Assembly (NCBI GenBank): GCA_021817565.1
Contig: JAKAUP010000003.1
Location: 186,001 to 250,000 of the forward strand
Source: Microcaldota archaeon
GTDB lineage: Archaea > Micrarchaeota > Micrarchaeia > Micrarchaeales > Micrarchaeaceae
Direction of reading: 5' to 3'
DNA length: 64,000 bases
Within the stretch, counting starts at the first letter, position 1, and each line of letters starts with the position of its first letter. Shown piece by piece: positions 1 to 7,694 of this stretch. Position numbers and translations under genes: made by a program. The notes under the pieces are model-generated. The model made no database searches, had not been told where the DNA came from, and saw nothing but the letters and a program-made list of their open reading frames with translations.

Positions 1-2171
1 TCGCCTGTTGACGGATCTATTTTGTTTCCCACACCCGCGATCACGAAGTTGAACGGCTTAAGCTTCCTGTCCTTGTTTATTTTATTGAAGCGCCTCAGCA
101 CAAACGGCGAGGTCAGGGCGAGCCTGCCCATTACGAACTTGTGTCGATGCTTTTCTGCAAATGTCTCTCTTGTTAACAGACCGTAGTGAATTCCTAAGAT
201 GTCACGCCATATTTGCCTTATTTCAGTTTCGCTTATACCCAGTATAGTGCCCAGTCCGTGCGAGGAGTGCTTAAGGATCTCGATATCATCTCCGTCTTTG
301 CGGTACAGACAGTACCTCTTTGCAGATATGCCGTAGAACCAGACATCGTGCAACGGATTGCCTTTCCCATCTTTTTCCACCTTAAACATCTCTACCGGTG
401 TGGTATATGGGTTCAGCAGTCTGAAAAACTCTTGAATATCCCCCACTATCTCCGGATTAACGAACAATGAGTCAGTATCGCAATATGCAAAATATCCATT
501 CTTTTCATGCACATATGCCTCTACCATTGCGAGTATGAGTCTTGATCCAGATGTGAGCATGGTTGCAAGTATGGGATTAAATGCTCGGCCAAATTGTTCT
601 TTCTTCTCTACTCTACATGTAAACGGACTAATTCCATAGATTTCTGCATCTGTCTTTTCGTTTTCTGTGTTTACCTCAACGAAAATACCATAAGAAGTGG
701 CATTGGCAATTATTTTTGCTATAAAATCCTCTTTCTTCAGATCTTTGTTACCTGGGTCTTTCTTCAATTTCTGCTTTATCTCTAATCTATGTTCTATCAA
801 ATAGCGGATAAAGTCCTCTTTTTCTGGGTTTATCGTCTTTCCAAACAGCGTTATCGGGCCGAGGTTGCTCTGCTTGCCTTTAGGAATGAACCTGTAGGCC
901 TTTATAATCTTTGGTGTCTTCCCCGTAAGAAGTTTTGATGCTATGATATCGGGATATGTGTACCAGAGTGCCTTGCCCTTTGCGTAGTTCAGCCCTATGT
1001 TGTATGCTATCTTTCCGCTGTATCTTGCCCTAAGTGGCAAAATCTCGTTATCCAAATCCACTAGTGCAATTCCATTCAGCTTTTTCCATAAATCCTTGTT
1101 TGTAAGGGCGTTTAGGCTTATGTTATCCGAAAATTCAGGGAATTTGTTATCCTCTGTAACATCTATGTTATCAGCGATAACGTAATCCCATAATCCGAGT
1201 AACACGAATTGAGTTGGATACATGGATGTAAAGTCGATATATGATACTTTTACAGGTTTTTTGCGTATATGCACCTCTGTTCTCCCACCATAATAGGTTG
1301 TCATTATCCATCCAAGCATCTGTTTAGGGAACGCGGGATTGAGTTCTAAAAATGGTTTTATGCCCATCTCCTTGAAGTATTCCTTTCCAATGGAAGCTGG
1401 TGATAACAGCCTGTTCAATGGGGTGGATAGTTTATACTTTAAAAAATCTTTTTTTAATGCAAGAAAAAGGTCATAAGATGCAAAAACATCGTTTATGTTG
1501 TACTGCACATATTCTTGCGTTATCTTTCCATGCTCTTCAGTCCTCAGCTTCTTATGCTCAACATTGAAAAGTTTGCAAGCGCTTTCAAGCGAGTGATTCT
1601 CGTTGGTCAGGGCAAAGGATAACGTTCTTAGATCTACAAATACCCCCCTGTATCTGTTTATTCTCTTATAATTTTTGGAGTAAGGCGTAGAAAAGTTTAT
1701 CAGCGAACGCTTAGAATCGATATGTTTTATGATAATTCTAGGCATATACACGTTCTCAAAAAGTTTGAAAGAAAAGGCGTTGTTATCCCTTCTCGATATG
1801 CCGTAGTCTATGGCTATGCGCGATATGTCAAAAGGAAGGTTAAAACCTACACAGATCGCCCTTCTTTTATATACATAATCGATAAACAGCTCTAAAAACT
1901 GGCTTTTTGTTATCAGTTTTATGTGTTTTTTGTTAGCGTAATCTGATAATGTTTTGATATCGTTATTATCCAGATTGTTATCATAAAATAATCCAAACTC
2001 ATCAAGTTTATCGTTTTCCCATATACCATAGGAGCCAAATTTTAGGTTCTGATACCTGTCTGTTGTGGTTTCGGTATCAAAAACAAATACAAGATTCTCA
2101 TTATAGTGGATAACATTATCGTTCTGGGGGTTGTTATCGTTATGGATGTAACATCGTAAGGCTATGTTCAT
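1..2171 (-). CDS. polB: Family B DNA polymerase of the casposon (3' end cut by window edge)
   Basis: Leftward reading frame open from ATG at 2171 to position 1 (723 codons, no stop), so the C-terminus is missing. Exonuclease motifs: D32-T-E34, N-L-P-F-D115 and Y224-N-I-N-D228. Polymerase motifs: A around D313 (YIDFTSMYPT), B from K486 (KIIANATSYG), C at D565-T-D567-S (YCDTDS). All catalytic acids are present, so it should be an active proofreading polymerase that copies the element. The 173-residue A-to-B spacing is longer than in cellular replicative PolB and could hold a TPR1-like insertion as in protein-primed enzymes; this is not settled. The start overlaps the HNH stop as ATGA, implying translational coupling. 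Asp-Asn pairs are common in the N-terminal half. Confidence 0.93.
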   Translation of the reverse strand, partial: MNIALRCYIHNDNNPQNDNVIHYNENLVFVFDTETTTDRYQNLKFGSYGIWENDKLDEFGLFYDNNLDNNDIKTLSDYANKKHIKLITKSQFLELFIDYVYKRRAICVGFNLPFDISRIAIDYGISRRDNNAFSFKLFENVYMPRIIIKHIDSKRSLINFSTPYSKNYKRINRYRGVFVDLRTLSFALTNENHSLESACKLFNVEHKKLRTEEHGKITQEYVQYNINDVFASYDLFLALKKDFLKYKLSTPLNRLLSPASIGKEYFKEMGIKPFLELNPAFPKQMLGWIMTTYYGGRTEVHIRKKPVKVSYIDFTSMYPTQFVLLGLWDYVIADNIDVTEDNKFPEFSDNISLNALTNKDLWKKLNGIALVDLDNEILPLRARYSGKIAYNIGLNYAKGKALWYTYPDIIASKLLTGKTPKIIKAYRFIPKGKQSNLGPITLFGKTINPEKEDFIRYLIEHRLEIKQKLKKDPGNKDLKKEDFIAKIIANATSYGIFVEVNTENEKTDAEIYGISPFTCRVEKKEQFGRAFNPILATMLTSGSRLILAMVEAYVHEKNGYFAYCDTDSLFVNPEIVGDIQEFFRLLNPYTTPVEMFKVEKDGKGNPLHDVWFYGISAKRYCLYRKDGDDIEILKHSSHGLGTILGISETEIRQIWRDILGIHYGLLTRETFAEKHRHKFVMGRLALTSPFVLRRFNKINKDRKLKPFNFVIAGVGNKIDPSTG

Positions 2172-2458
2172 TCTCTCACCAACGACTTACCGATACCGTA
2201 ACAAAGAGAATCTGCTAGGCAGTAGTATGTATAATCGCATGTTTTGACATATTTGAGCAAAAGCAGCTCTCTGATTCCTTGCATTATGAAGGCATTTTGT
2301 AATGTTTCCGTGTTATTTGTGCTAGTCCAGCGTATATCCCATGTGTTCTGATGCTTTGTTATCTCATTATGGCATTGCACACATAGTGAAACTGTCATTT
2401 CTGAGTTGCTTTTACCGGATATATGGTGCAATTCTAATCTTCCCCGCATACAAAACAC
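2168..2458 (-). CDS. HNH endonuclease, C-terminal part after a frameshift
   Basis: Carries the HNH core LELHHISGKS...LCVQCHNEITKHQ: paired His, then a CxxC-H motif that coordinates zinc. The first CxxC of the fold (CFVCG) lies in the upstream frame that ends at 2434, so this frame alone is not a full nuclease. The apparent start is a GTG inside the upstream gene. HNH nucleases are standard partners of PolB and Cas1 in euryarchaeal casposons. The stop overlaps the polymerase start by 4 nt. Either the gene is broken, a base is missing from the run of four G at 2442-2445 (minus strand), or slippage there joins the two frames. Confidence 0.7.
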   Translation of the reverse strand: MFCMRGRLELHHISGKSNSEMTVSLCVQCHNEITKHQNTWDIRWTSTNNTETLQNAFIMQGIRELLLLKYVKTCDYTYYCLADSLCYGIGKSLVRE

Positions 2459-2712
2459 CTGATCTCTTTCTGTTTAGGGTCTTTTTTGAATAGGTATTGG
2501 ATGTCTCTTACGACTTTGTTGACTTTTTTGTTATCCAAACTGTTCTTTTCTGCCGAATCGAAGAAATAGCCGATAATATCTGATAACAGTTTCTGTTTTT
2601 TATCATTATTTTTATCGTTTTTATCCGCCTTTTTATCTATGTTATCGTTTATTTTGCGATAATGCTTTTTCGTTATTTCATAATTTGTCTCCGCATCCAT
2701 TTTAGCATCCAT
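2434..2712 (-). CDS. HNH endonuclease, N-terminal part before the frameshift
   Basis: 92 residues from ATG at 2712. A very hydrophilic Asn/Asp/Lys-rich stretch (about residues 18-42) is followed by a helical segment and a terminal CFVCGED, which looks like the first zinc knuckle of an HNH fold. The frame stops at TAG just where the HNH core begins in the neighbouring frame. Adding one G to the GGGG run at 2442-2445 would give CFVCGGRLELHHI, a normal HNH order. I read this and the 2168-2458 frame as one gene of about 180 residues. Second gene from the polymerase in the leftward operon. Confidence 0.6.
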   Translation of the reverse strand: MDAKMDAETNYEITKKHYRKINDNIDKKADKNDKNNDKKQKLLSDIIGYFFDSAEKNSLDNKKVNKVVRDIQYLFKKDPKQKEIRCFVCGED

Positions 2713-2744
2713 GTTAACACCAAGTTATCGATTTGCCTTATGCA

Positions 2745-3155
2745 TCACCGCCTCTTCTCAAGCATTGCCAGAATGATAACAACTGCAATAGCCCCAAGGC
2801 CGCCTATTATTGCAAGGCCTTTACCGTCATTGCCGCGTTCCAATTCAGTACGACCGTACTGCTCTAGCTCTTTCTGTTCATTTTCCCATTGCTGTGGCTC
2901 CAGCGCCTTATCTAATATAAAATTTTTATCAAAATTCTCATTTCCGTCGTTTGAAGCTTTTAGGGGCGTATAGATATCCTCTGAAAATATATCGTCTTCA
3001 ATTTCGTTTGGCTCTGGCTCTTTAATTGGTTGGTCTTCATCTTCATGAACCACTACCGGTTCCCTGTATTCCATGCCCTTGTGGAATCGATGCTTATGAA
3101 CCCTGTAAGAACCGTTGCTGCTTAGACTGCGCTCACAATATGGACACTGTATCAT
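2745..3155 (-). CDS. C2H2 zinc-finger protein with C-terminal membrane anchor
   Basis: 136 residues. One classical C2H2 finger at the extreme N-terminus (C4, C7, H20, H25) is followed by an acidic linker (about 35-60), a charged middle, and a hydrophobic segment near residues 112-131 closed by KRR, which looks like a single membrane anchor. It may tether nucleic acid or a protein partner to the membrane; the role is unknown. Its ATG overlaps the stop of the upstream HTH gene by 4 nt, so the two are co-translated. No similar cellular family is recognised. It is best treated as element cargo. Confidence 0.72.
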   Translation of the reverse strand: MIQCPYCERSLSSNGSYRVHKHRFHKGMEYREPVVVHEDEDQPIKEPEPNEIEDDIFSEDIYTPLKASNDGNENFDKNFILDKALEPQQWENEQKELEQYGRTELERGNDGKGLAIIGGLGAIAVVIILAMLEKRR

Positions 3156-3838
3156 ACACTCACCTGATAAATATCGTAAAATTCAGGCTCTTCCCTCCTG
3201 GCGTTGATCTCGCTTATGGCTGAAGGGTCTGTCTCTAGGGCATGCCACTTGCCTGAGCTATCCCTTACCTTCTTGCCATCAAACTTAGCGAGTGCGGCAG
3301 TATTGCCCGTATTGAGGTATTCCTTTACTGCGCTGTGGTACTTTCCAATTAGGGTAGCATAGCTGGAATTGTTTACCTCTATGAATAGCTCCCTGCCATC
3401 CTCGTTTATCGCCATTATTCGAGAAATTTTATCAGTTTTCTTTGGCTTCCAGCGGCCTTTTACCTTCTCAAAGGCATTAGTGGCTCTAAGGACTGTTTTC
3501 ATTGATAAGTTATACTCTCTGCAAAGTTTTGAGAGCGACTGGCCTGACCTTCTAGCTCGGCTCAGAACCTCTAAGGCTCTTTCTCTGACCAGCTGCTCCC
3601 TGGGGGTGAGCGCATTCCATGCCCTAGCGGATACGGGCTTTGGAATGCCTTTGCTGAGCCTCTTAGCCTCTGCCTTGGCATGTCCTCTTAGCTGGTCTAG
3701 GCTCGCTCCGGGATAAAGGCTGTGCAATCTGCTTATCCTTTTAGTATAACTGGTACGTTTATCTGATACCGATAACCACCGTTCATAGGTTGAATACCTT
3801 CTTGAAAATTTCATTATAACCACACCAATACTCTTCAA
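3152..3838 (-). CDS. HTH DNA-binding protein, first gene of the leftward casposon operon
   Basis: 228 residues from ATG 3838; a second ATG at 3814 (MKFSRRYSTY) is an equally good start. Strongly basic N-terminal half. A probable helix-turn-helix lies near residues 105-125 (LSKLCREYNLSMKTVLRA), resembling resolvase or transposase-type HTH. The C-terminal part is mixed alpha/beta with no recognised domain. The gene is visibly richer in GC than the winged-HTH gene across the divergent promoter, hinting at a separate origin. A perfect 12-bp palindrome lies directly upstream. Likely roles are regulation or recognition of element DNA; function is inferred only. Confidence 0.7.
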   Translation of the reverse strand: MKSIGVVIMKFSRRYSTYERWLSVSDKRTSYTKRISRLHSLYPGASLDQLRGHAKAEAKRLSKGIPKPVSARAWNALTPREQLVRERALEVLSRARRSGQSLSKLCREYNLSMKTVLRATNAFEKVKGRWKPKKTDKISRIMAINEDGRELFIEVNNSSYATLIGKYHSAVKEYLNTGNTAALAKFDGKKVRDSSGKWHALETDPSAISEINARREEPEFYDIYQVSV

Positions 3839-3921
3839 GCGCTATAGCGCATACTTTTACTGCATTACTTTCTGATCGCCGTTGTATTTAAATAGGTATT
3901 TTTCAAATACTTGAGTATTTA
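3839..3921. promoter_or_regulatory. Divergent promoter with palindromic operators between the two casposon operons
   Basis: Holds a perfect 12-bp palindrome GCGCTATAGCGC at 3839-3850 beside the leftward gene, a TATA-like TATTTAAAT at about 3885-3893, and a perfect inverted repeat AAATACT-TG-AGTATTT at 3905-3920. A further AATACT half-site at 3925-3930 also pairs with the AGTATT arm. The last sites would sit over the rightward transcription start, which suggests autoregulation by one of the two flanking HTH proteins. The palindromes are seen directly; binding is inferred. Confidence 0.55.
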
Positions 3922-4986
3922 GTGAATACTATGGTGCGTAAAAGCGAAGCGAGTAAGTTGATAAAAATTGGAGCCGAAAGAAAAATTTTACAACTATTAA
4001 ACTCAAAAGAAATGGGTCTTACAGAAATAGTTTCAAAATCAGGATATTCAAAAAGCTATGTCAATAATTTACTAAAAATACTCGAAAAAGAAGGGAAAAC
4101 AGATAGGGGTGTTGATAAGGAAGGCAGGAAGGTATGGAGATCAACGCAAAAAGGATATGCCACATTAAATAATAGCTGGACTGCACTGTCTGAAGACATA
4201 CATAATATGATAATAAAAGGTGGTAGTTACATGCGCCATACAGATCAACCAGCATGGCCAGACCAACCTCTTTTATCTGTACCAAAATTTATAATGGATG
4301 TTGCTACTTACCCATCAAGACTTGAAAACGTCGTTGATATAATCAAGGTACAATATAGCATCAAAGATGCTTTAGCAAAAGAATTTTTGAATACAATAAA
4401 CTCAAGAATTGAAATTCCACCCGATTCTAAACTAATATTTGCTTATGAGATTGACCTATTTGCATATTCTGATTTTATAACAAAAGTAAAAGGTTTTATG
4501 AATGATATAAAAACTGGCGCAGATGTATTTTCAGATGAAAAGTTAGGGTTTTTTGATAATCAAATAAGTAAGCTCGCTTTATTTGAAGCATATCTTAATA
4601 ATAGCGATTTATTTGCTGATAAAAAGTACAGAGAGGAACTCGAAAAATTATTCAAAAATAAAGAGTTTATATCAGCTTTAATTTCTAATGGGGTTTGGAG
4701 TAGTTTACTAGATCAAAAAACTTTAGAGCATGTAATAAGTATGTTTAAACTCAAAAAAGAACCTCTAAAAGAGACCAGATTGGTCAAAAAACTAATTGTA
4801 ATGACGCCAGATAAACTTGGATTTTATGTTCCGCTTTATGATTATATTACAATAGCTCGAATACTCAATCACAGTAATCAAAAACTAAGAAACAGACTGC
4901 TCAAATACGAATTAGAAAACCGATATAGGCCAGATAAAAGCCTTGTCTTTAAGATTCAAAATGAAATGAGAGGTAAGAGTAAATGA
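3922..4986 (+). CDS. Winged-HTH protein preceding Cas1
   Basis: 354 residues from GTG 3922; ATG at 3931 (MVRKSEASK) is an alternative. Residues about 15-65 form a MarR/ArsR-like winged helix-turn-helix (GLTEIVSKSGYSKSYVNNLL, then a wing with GVDKEGRKVW). The remaining 280 residues are helical and charged and match no family I recognise. The gene is AT-rich. Its end overlaps the Cas1 start by 4 nt, so the two proteins are probably made together. It could be the operon repressor acting on the inverted repeats upstream, or an accessory factor for integration. Confidence 0.75.
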   Translation: MNTMVRKSEASKLIKIGAERKILQLLNSKEMGLTEIVSKSGYSKSYVNNLLKILEKEGKTDRGVDKEGRKVWRSTQKGYATLNNSWTALSEDIHNMIIKGGSYMRHTDQPAWPDQPLLSVPKFIMDVATYPSRLENVVDIIKVQYSIKDALAKEFLNTINSRIEIPPDSKLIFAYEIDLFAYSDFITKVKGFMNDIKTGADVFSDEKLGFFDNQISKLALFEAYLNNSDLFADKKYREELEKLFKNKEFISALISNGVWSSLLDQKTLEHVISMFKLKKEPLKETRLVKKLIVMTPDKLGFYVPLYDYITIARILNHSNQKLRNRLLKYELENRYRPDKSLVFKIQNEMRGKSK

Positions 4987-6188
4987 ACCCATTACTAATC
5001 TCAGGCTTCGGTACTACAATAACTGTAAATAAGCGTAGACTCATAATTGAAAACAAGCTGGACAACCAGAAATACGATTTCTACCCGCACCAGATAAAGC
5101 ACGATTCGATAATACTTGATGGGCACACCGGTAGCATAAGCTTCGAGGCCATGCGTTGGCTGGCAAAGCACAGCATACCCATCACGATGCTCAACTGGAA
5201 CGGCAATCTGCTAAGCGTTACATTGCCTAAAGAGACAGTATCAAGCAAATTGAGGCTAAGGCAGTATGAGATATATAATGATAGCCAAAGAAGGTACAGT
5301 ATCGCCTACCAAATAGTAAAAGAAAAGACCAAGCAATCCATAAACTTGTTAAATGAGTTATCAAGATACTACAAGGAAATTGATACCAATATAATAGGCT
5401 CAGAATCGGACGAGGATGGCATGTTCAAATTGAATTCCACTTACGATTCCCGCAATCTTATGACGTATGAAGGCAGAATAGCCGATATTTACTGGTTGCA
5501 GGTTCTAAGGGTATTCAACAAACTATGCCCAGAGTTCAAGTTCGTTAGCAGAAACAATAACCTAAATTCGCATAACCGCAATGCCTCTGATGAGATTAAT
5601 GCCTTACTGAACTATGGCTATGCTGTACTGGAATCAGAGGTAAGGAAAGACCTCAATTCGATAGGTCTCGATCCGTCAATAAGCTTCTTGCATGAGCTAT
5701 CCAATAGCAGAGCGTCGTTGGTCTACGACATTCAGGAGCTCTACAGGTGGCTTGTTGACTTATCTGTTATACAACTTTTAGAGGAAAAGAAGCTAAAGAA
5801 GGCTGACTTCATCGTGACGGAGAACTATAACATAAGGCTTAGAGAGAATGCCTCTAAGGCACTTATTGAGAAGATAAAGTTGAACTTCAACGCTAGAGCT
5901 TTATACAAAGGCAAGTATTACAGCTACCAAAATATCCTATACGAAAACGTTAGGTTGCTGGCTAACTACATAACAGGCAAGTCGAGAAAGCTGCAGTTCG
6001 ATATACCAGAATTCAGAATAAAGAGAGATGACGATGCAGACATTCGGAAAAAGTTGCTTAGTCTAACCCCTGAAGAGCGGAAGAGGCTGGGCATAAACAA
6101 GTCAACCCTGTGGTACATGCAGAAACATATAAAAGAAGGAAAGAGAATTAAGGTTTATGGGAAGGTTATGGATAAATTGGCTGATTGA
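4983..6188 (+). CDS. cas1: Casposase: Cas1-family integrase with C-terminal HTH
   Basis: 401 residues. The N-terminal beta domain (GTTITVNKRRLIIEN, then ILDGHTGSISFEAMRWLAKH) and the helical catalytic domain are typical of Cas1. The metal-binding triad is visible as E163 (YEGRIADIYW), H237 (SFLHE) and E252 (DIQELYRWLVD). Residues from about 355 (LTPEERKRLGINKSTLWYM) add an HTH-like tail, a feature known from casposases but not from most CRISPR Cas1. No Cas2 or array is nearby. It should integrate element DNA with a target duplication, here plausibly at tRNA-Glu. It is coupled to the upstream wHTH gene by a 4-nt overlap, and its TGA directly abuts the GTG of the next gene. Confidence 0.95.
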   Translation: MNPLLISGFGTTITVNKRRLIIENKLDNQKYDFYPHQIKHDSIILDGHTGSISFEAMRWLAKHSIPITMLNWNGNLLSVTLPKETVSSKLRLRQYEIYNDSQRRYSIAYQIVKEKTKQSINLLNELSRYYKEIDTNIIGSESDEDGMFKLNSTYDSRNLMTYEGRIADIYWLQVLRVFNKLCPEFKFVSRNNNLNSHNRNASDEINALLNYGYAVLESEVRKDLNSIGLDPSISFLHELSNSRASLVYDIQELYRWLVDLSVIQLLEEKKLKKADFIVTENYNIRLRENASKALIEKIKLNFNARALYKGKYYSYQNILYENVRLLANYITGKSRKLQFDIPEFRIKRDDDADIRKKLLSLTPEERKRLGINKSTLWYMQKHIKEGKRIKVYGKVMDKLAD

Positions 6189-6770
6189 GTGGGGATATTT
6201 GATAAAAAGTATGAATGTAAAATATGTAGTTATAAAACAAGGACAAAAGAAACTATGAGAGAGCACATTAGAGAAAAGCATCCAGAGGTATTAGTTAAAG
6301 AAGGAGGAATAATCAAAATTGAAGGAAAAATATACAAAAAGAAAAACGGAAAACTCGTTGAGGCAGCACTATGTTATCGCTGTGGTCAATATAAAGAAGT
6401 TAGTAGCATGAGTTTTCAAAAGCTTATCATATCTGAACCAAATAGAGGGATATTTGAAGGAACCCCATTTGGGAATATATTACCAACCACTAGCATAAGG
6501 ACCATTGGGATATGCTCTGATTGTATAAATCAGGTTGTAGCCCCATCAGAAAGAAGATTAGCTCAGTCAGAAAGAGTATCTAAGGAAAGAATAAAGAGAG
6601 AAAAAGGTTATCTCTACTATGTAGGAAAGGATGGCTATGTTTGGAGAATTCCGATGAAACAAAATCCTAATGTAAATAAAGAACGAGCGGGAAAAGAAAG
6701 AATCAATATAGAAAAAGGTTACATTTATTTTTTAGACAAAGAAGGTTATGTTGCAAGGCAGAAAAATTGA
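6189..6770 (+). CDS. C2H2 finger / zinc-ribbon protein with duplicated C-terminal motif
   Basis: 193 residues from a GTG immediately after the Cas1 stop, so translation is probably coupled. An N-terminal C2H2 finger (YECKICSYKTRTKETMREHI...H) is followed by a split zinc ribbon (CYRCG near 63 and CSDC near 110). The C-terminus repeats a unit twice: KERIKREKGYLYYVGKDGYV and KERINIEKGYIYFLDKEGYV. The GYxYxxxKxGYVxR motif is also found, as I recall, in uncharacterised archaeal proteins. Likely nucleic-acid binding; its place beside Cas1 suggests a role in integration or regulation, but this is inference. Confidence 0.75.
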   Translation: MGIFDKKYECKICSYKTRTKETMREHIREKHPEVLVKEGGIIKIEGKIYKKKNGKLVEAALCYRCGQYKEVSSMSFQKLIISEPNRGIFEGTPFGNILPTTSIRTIGICSDCINQVVAPSERRLAQSERVSKERIKREKGYLYYVGKDGYVWRIPMKQNPNVNKERAGKERINIEKGYIYFLDKEGYVARQKN

Positions 6771-6843
6771 ATATCTTAAAATACTTAATCTAATTAGAAT
6801 GGGGGATTAAAATTTATTACAAAGTTCTAAAGAAGTTAGTAAT

Positions 6844-7515
6844 ATGGCAATAGATTCAAAAAATTGGAAAGATTATGATCTTATTAAAGAGATTGTTTCG
6901 CTATTAGGTATTCCGACGATAATTTTATCACTTTCTTATTATTCTATTTACTTTATAGTTAAATTTGCTATATTTGTATTAAGTATTATTGTCTTTGCCA
7001 TTATTTCTAAATACAAATTCAAATTTGATCTAAGAATATTTTGCGGTGATTATCAATATTCCAAAACAAATAAAAAAACCCATCTTAAAAAGACATTAAG
7101 TAGTTATAGCAAAGAAGAAAAATACAAAACGGATCTGAAGTTTCATATCCTATACGCTTGGATAATTACGGCAATGACAGTTGCTATACCTTTGTTTTTA
7201 AGTTCTTCTAATCCGCTAAGTAATCCAAATATAGCTAACGAACTAATAAGCTTAGACGCTACAATACTTATCGCAGCAAGCATATTTACTGCTTTGATGA
7301 CACAATTCTTAGGTAAATTTGATATAAATAAACAAATTAGTTCATTACTTCCATTATCATACTGTCTTTTCACATCGATTGTCTCTATTTTACTGGTAAT
7401 GTTTAGAGAGGTAATGCCCAGTTTAATATTTACAACAATATCAATTTATTTGCTATATACTTTAATGGGGGCTTTCTTATTTTATCTTAAAAATATTAAA
7501 AGATGGGAGAAATAA
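6844..7515 (+). CDS. Multi-pass membrane protein of the casposon right arm
   Basis: 223 residues. About five or six hydrophobic helices: two near residues 15-60, then about 100-120, 138-158, 168-185 and 192-215. A soluble basic loop (about 62-95) follows the first pair. No signature motif is recognised. The gene is the most AT-rich in the element and lies 73 nt after the zinc-finger gene, so it may be in the same transcript or have its own promoter. It could be cargo unrelated to transposition. Function unknown. Confidence 0.65.
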   Translation: MAIDSKNWKDYDLIKEIVSLLGIPTIILSLSYYSIYFIVKFAIFVLSIIVFAIISKYKFKFDLRIFCGDYQYSKTNKKTHLKKTLSSYSKEEKYKTDLKFHILYAWIITAMTVAIPLFLSSSNPLSNPNIANELISLDATILIAASIFTALMTQFLGKFDINKQISSLLPLSYCLFTSIVSILLVMFREVMPSLIFTTISIYLLYTLMGAFLFYLKNIKRWEK

Positions 7516-7694
7516 GAATTACAAAACCTTAAACTAAAATATTAATGTTTTTAAAAAAAGCCAATATAAAAGCGATTAAATAGATAGACTAAAGGATTAA
7601 TTAAAGTACTCTTTTAAGGTTTTCAATAATTTTCCATAAATTTGAAATACTGATGTTCAAAATCTTTGAGTTATATATAACCCCAAATTGCATT
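7516..7694. other. AT-rich non-coding right end of the casposon
   Basis: 179 bp without a credible gene, ending at the tRNA-Glu discriminator. The final bases before the tRNA (7675-7694) read TATAACCCCAAATTGCATTT and are the candidate terminal repeat. The matching inverted copy would be at the left end outside the window. I see no internal inverted copy in the window. Confidence 0.5.

Larger units (their letters stand above)
1..7694. mobile_element. Casposon-like self-synthesizing transposon (right part; left end outside window)
   Basis: Two divergent gene blocks carry the set that defines casposons: a solo Cas1 (4983-6188), a family B DNA polymerase (1-2171), an HNH nuclease (2168-2712) and HTH proteins. 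Cas2, Cas effectors and repeat-spacer arrays are absent. The right side ends against the 3' end of tRNA-Glu, matching the known preference of some casposons for tRNA 3' ends. The block is more AT-rich and has longer gaps than the core genome to its right. The polymerase runs off position 1, so the left terminal repeat and left target duplication cannot be seen. I place the right edge at the tRNA end by inference; the terminal inverted repeat is not proven. Confidence 0.82.

Noticed and set aside
3922..7694. CRISPR-Cas locus around cas1
   Set aside because: No Cas2, no effector or Cas4, and no repeated 25-40 bp units with unique spacers anywhere in the window; the PolB/HNH/HTH context points to a casposon.
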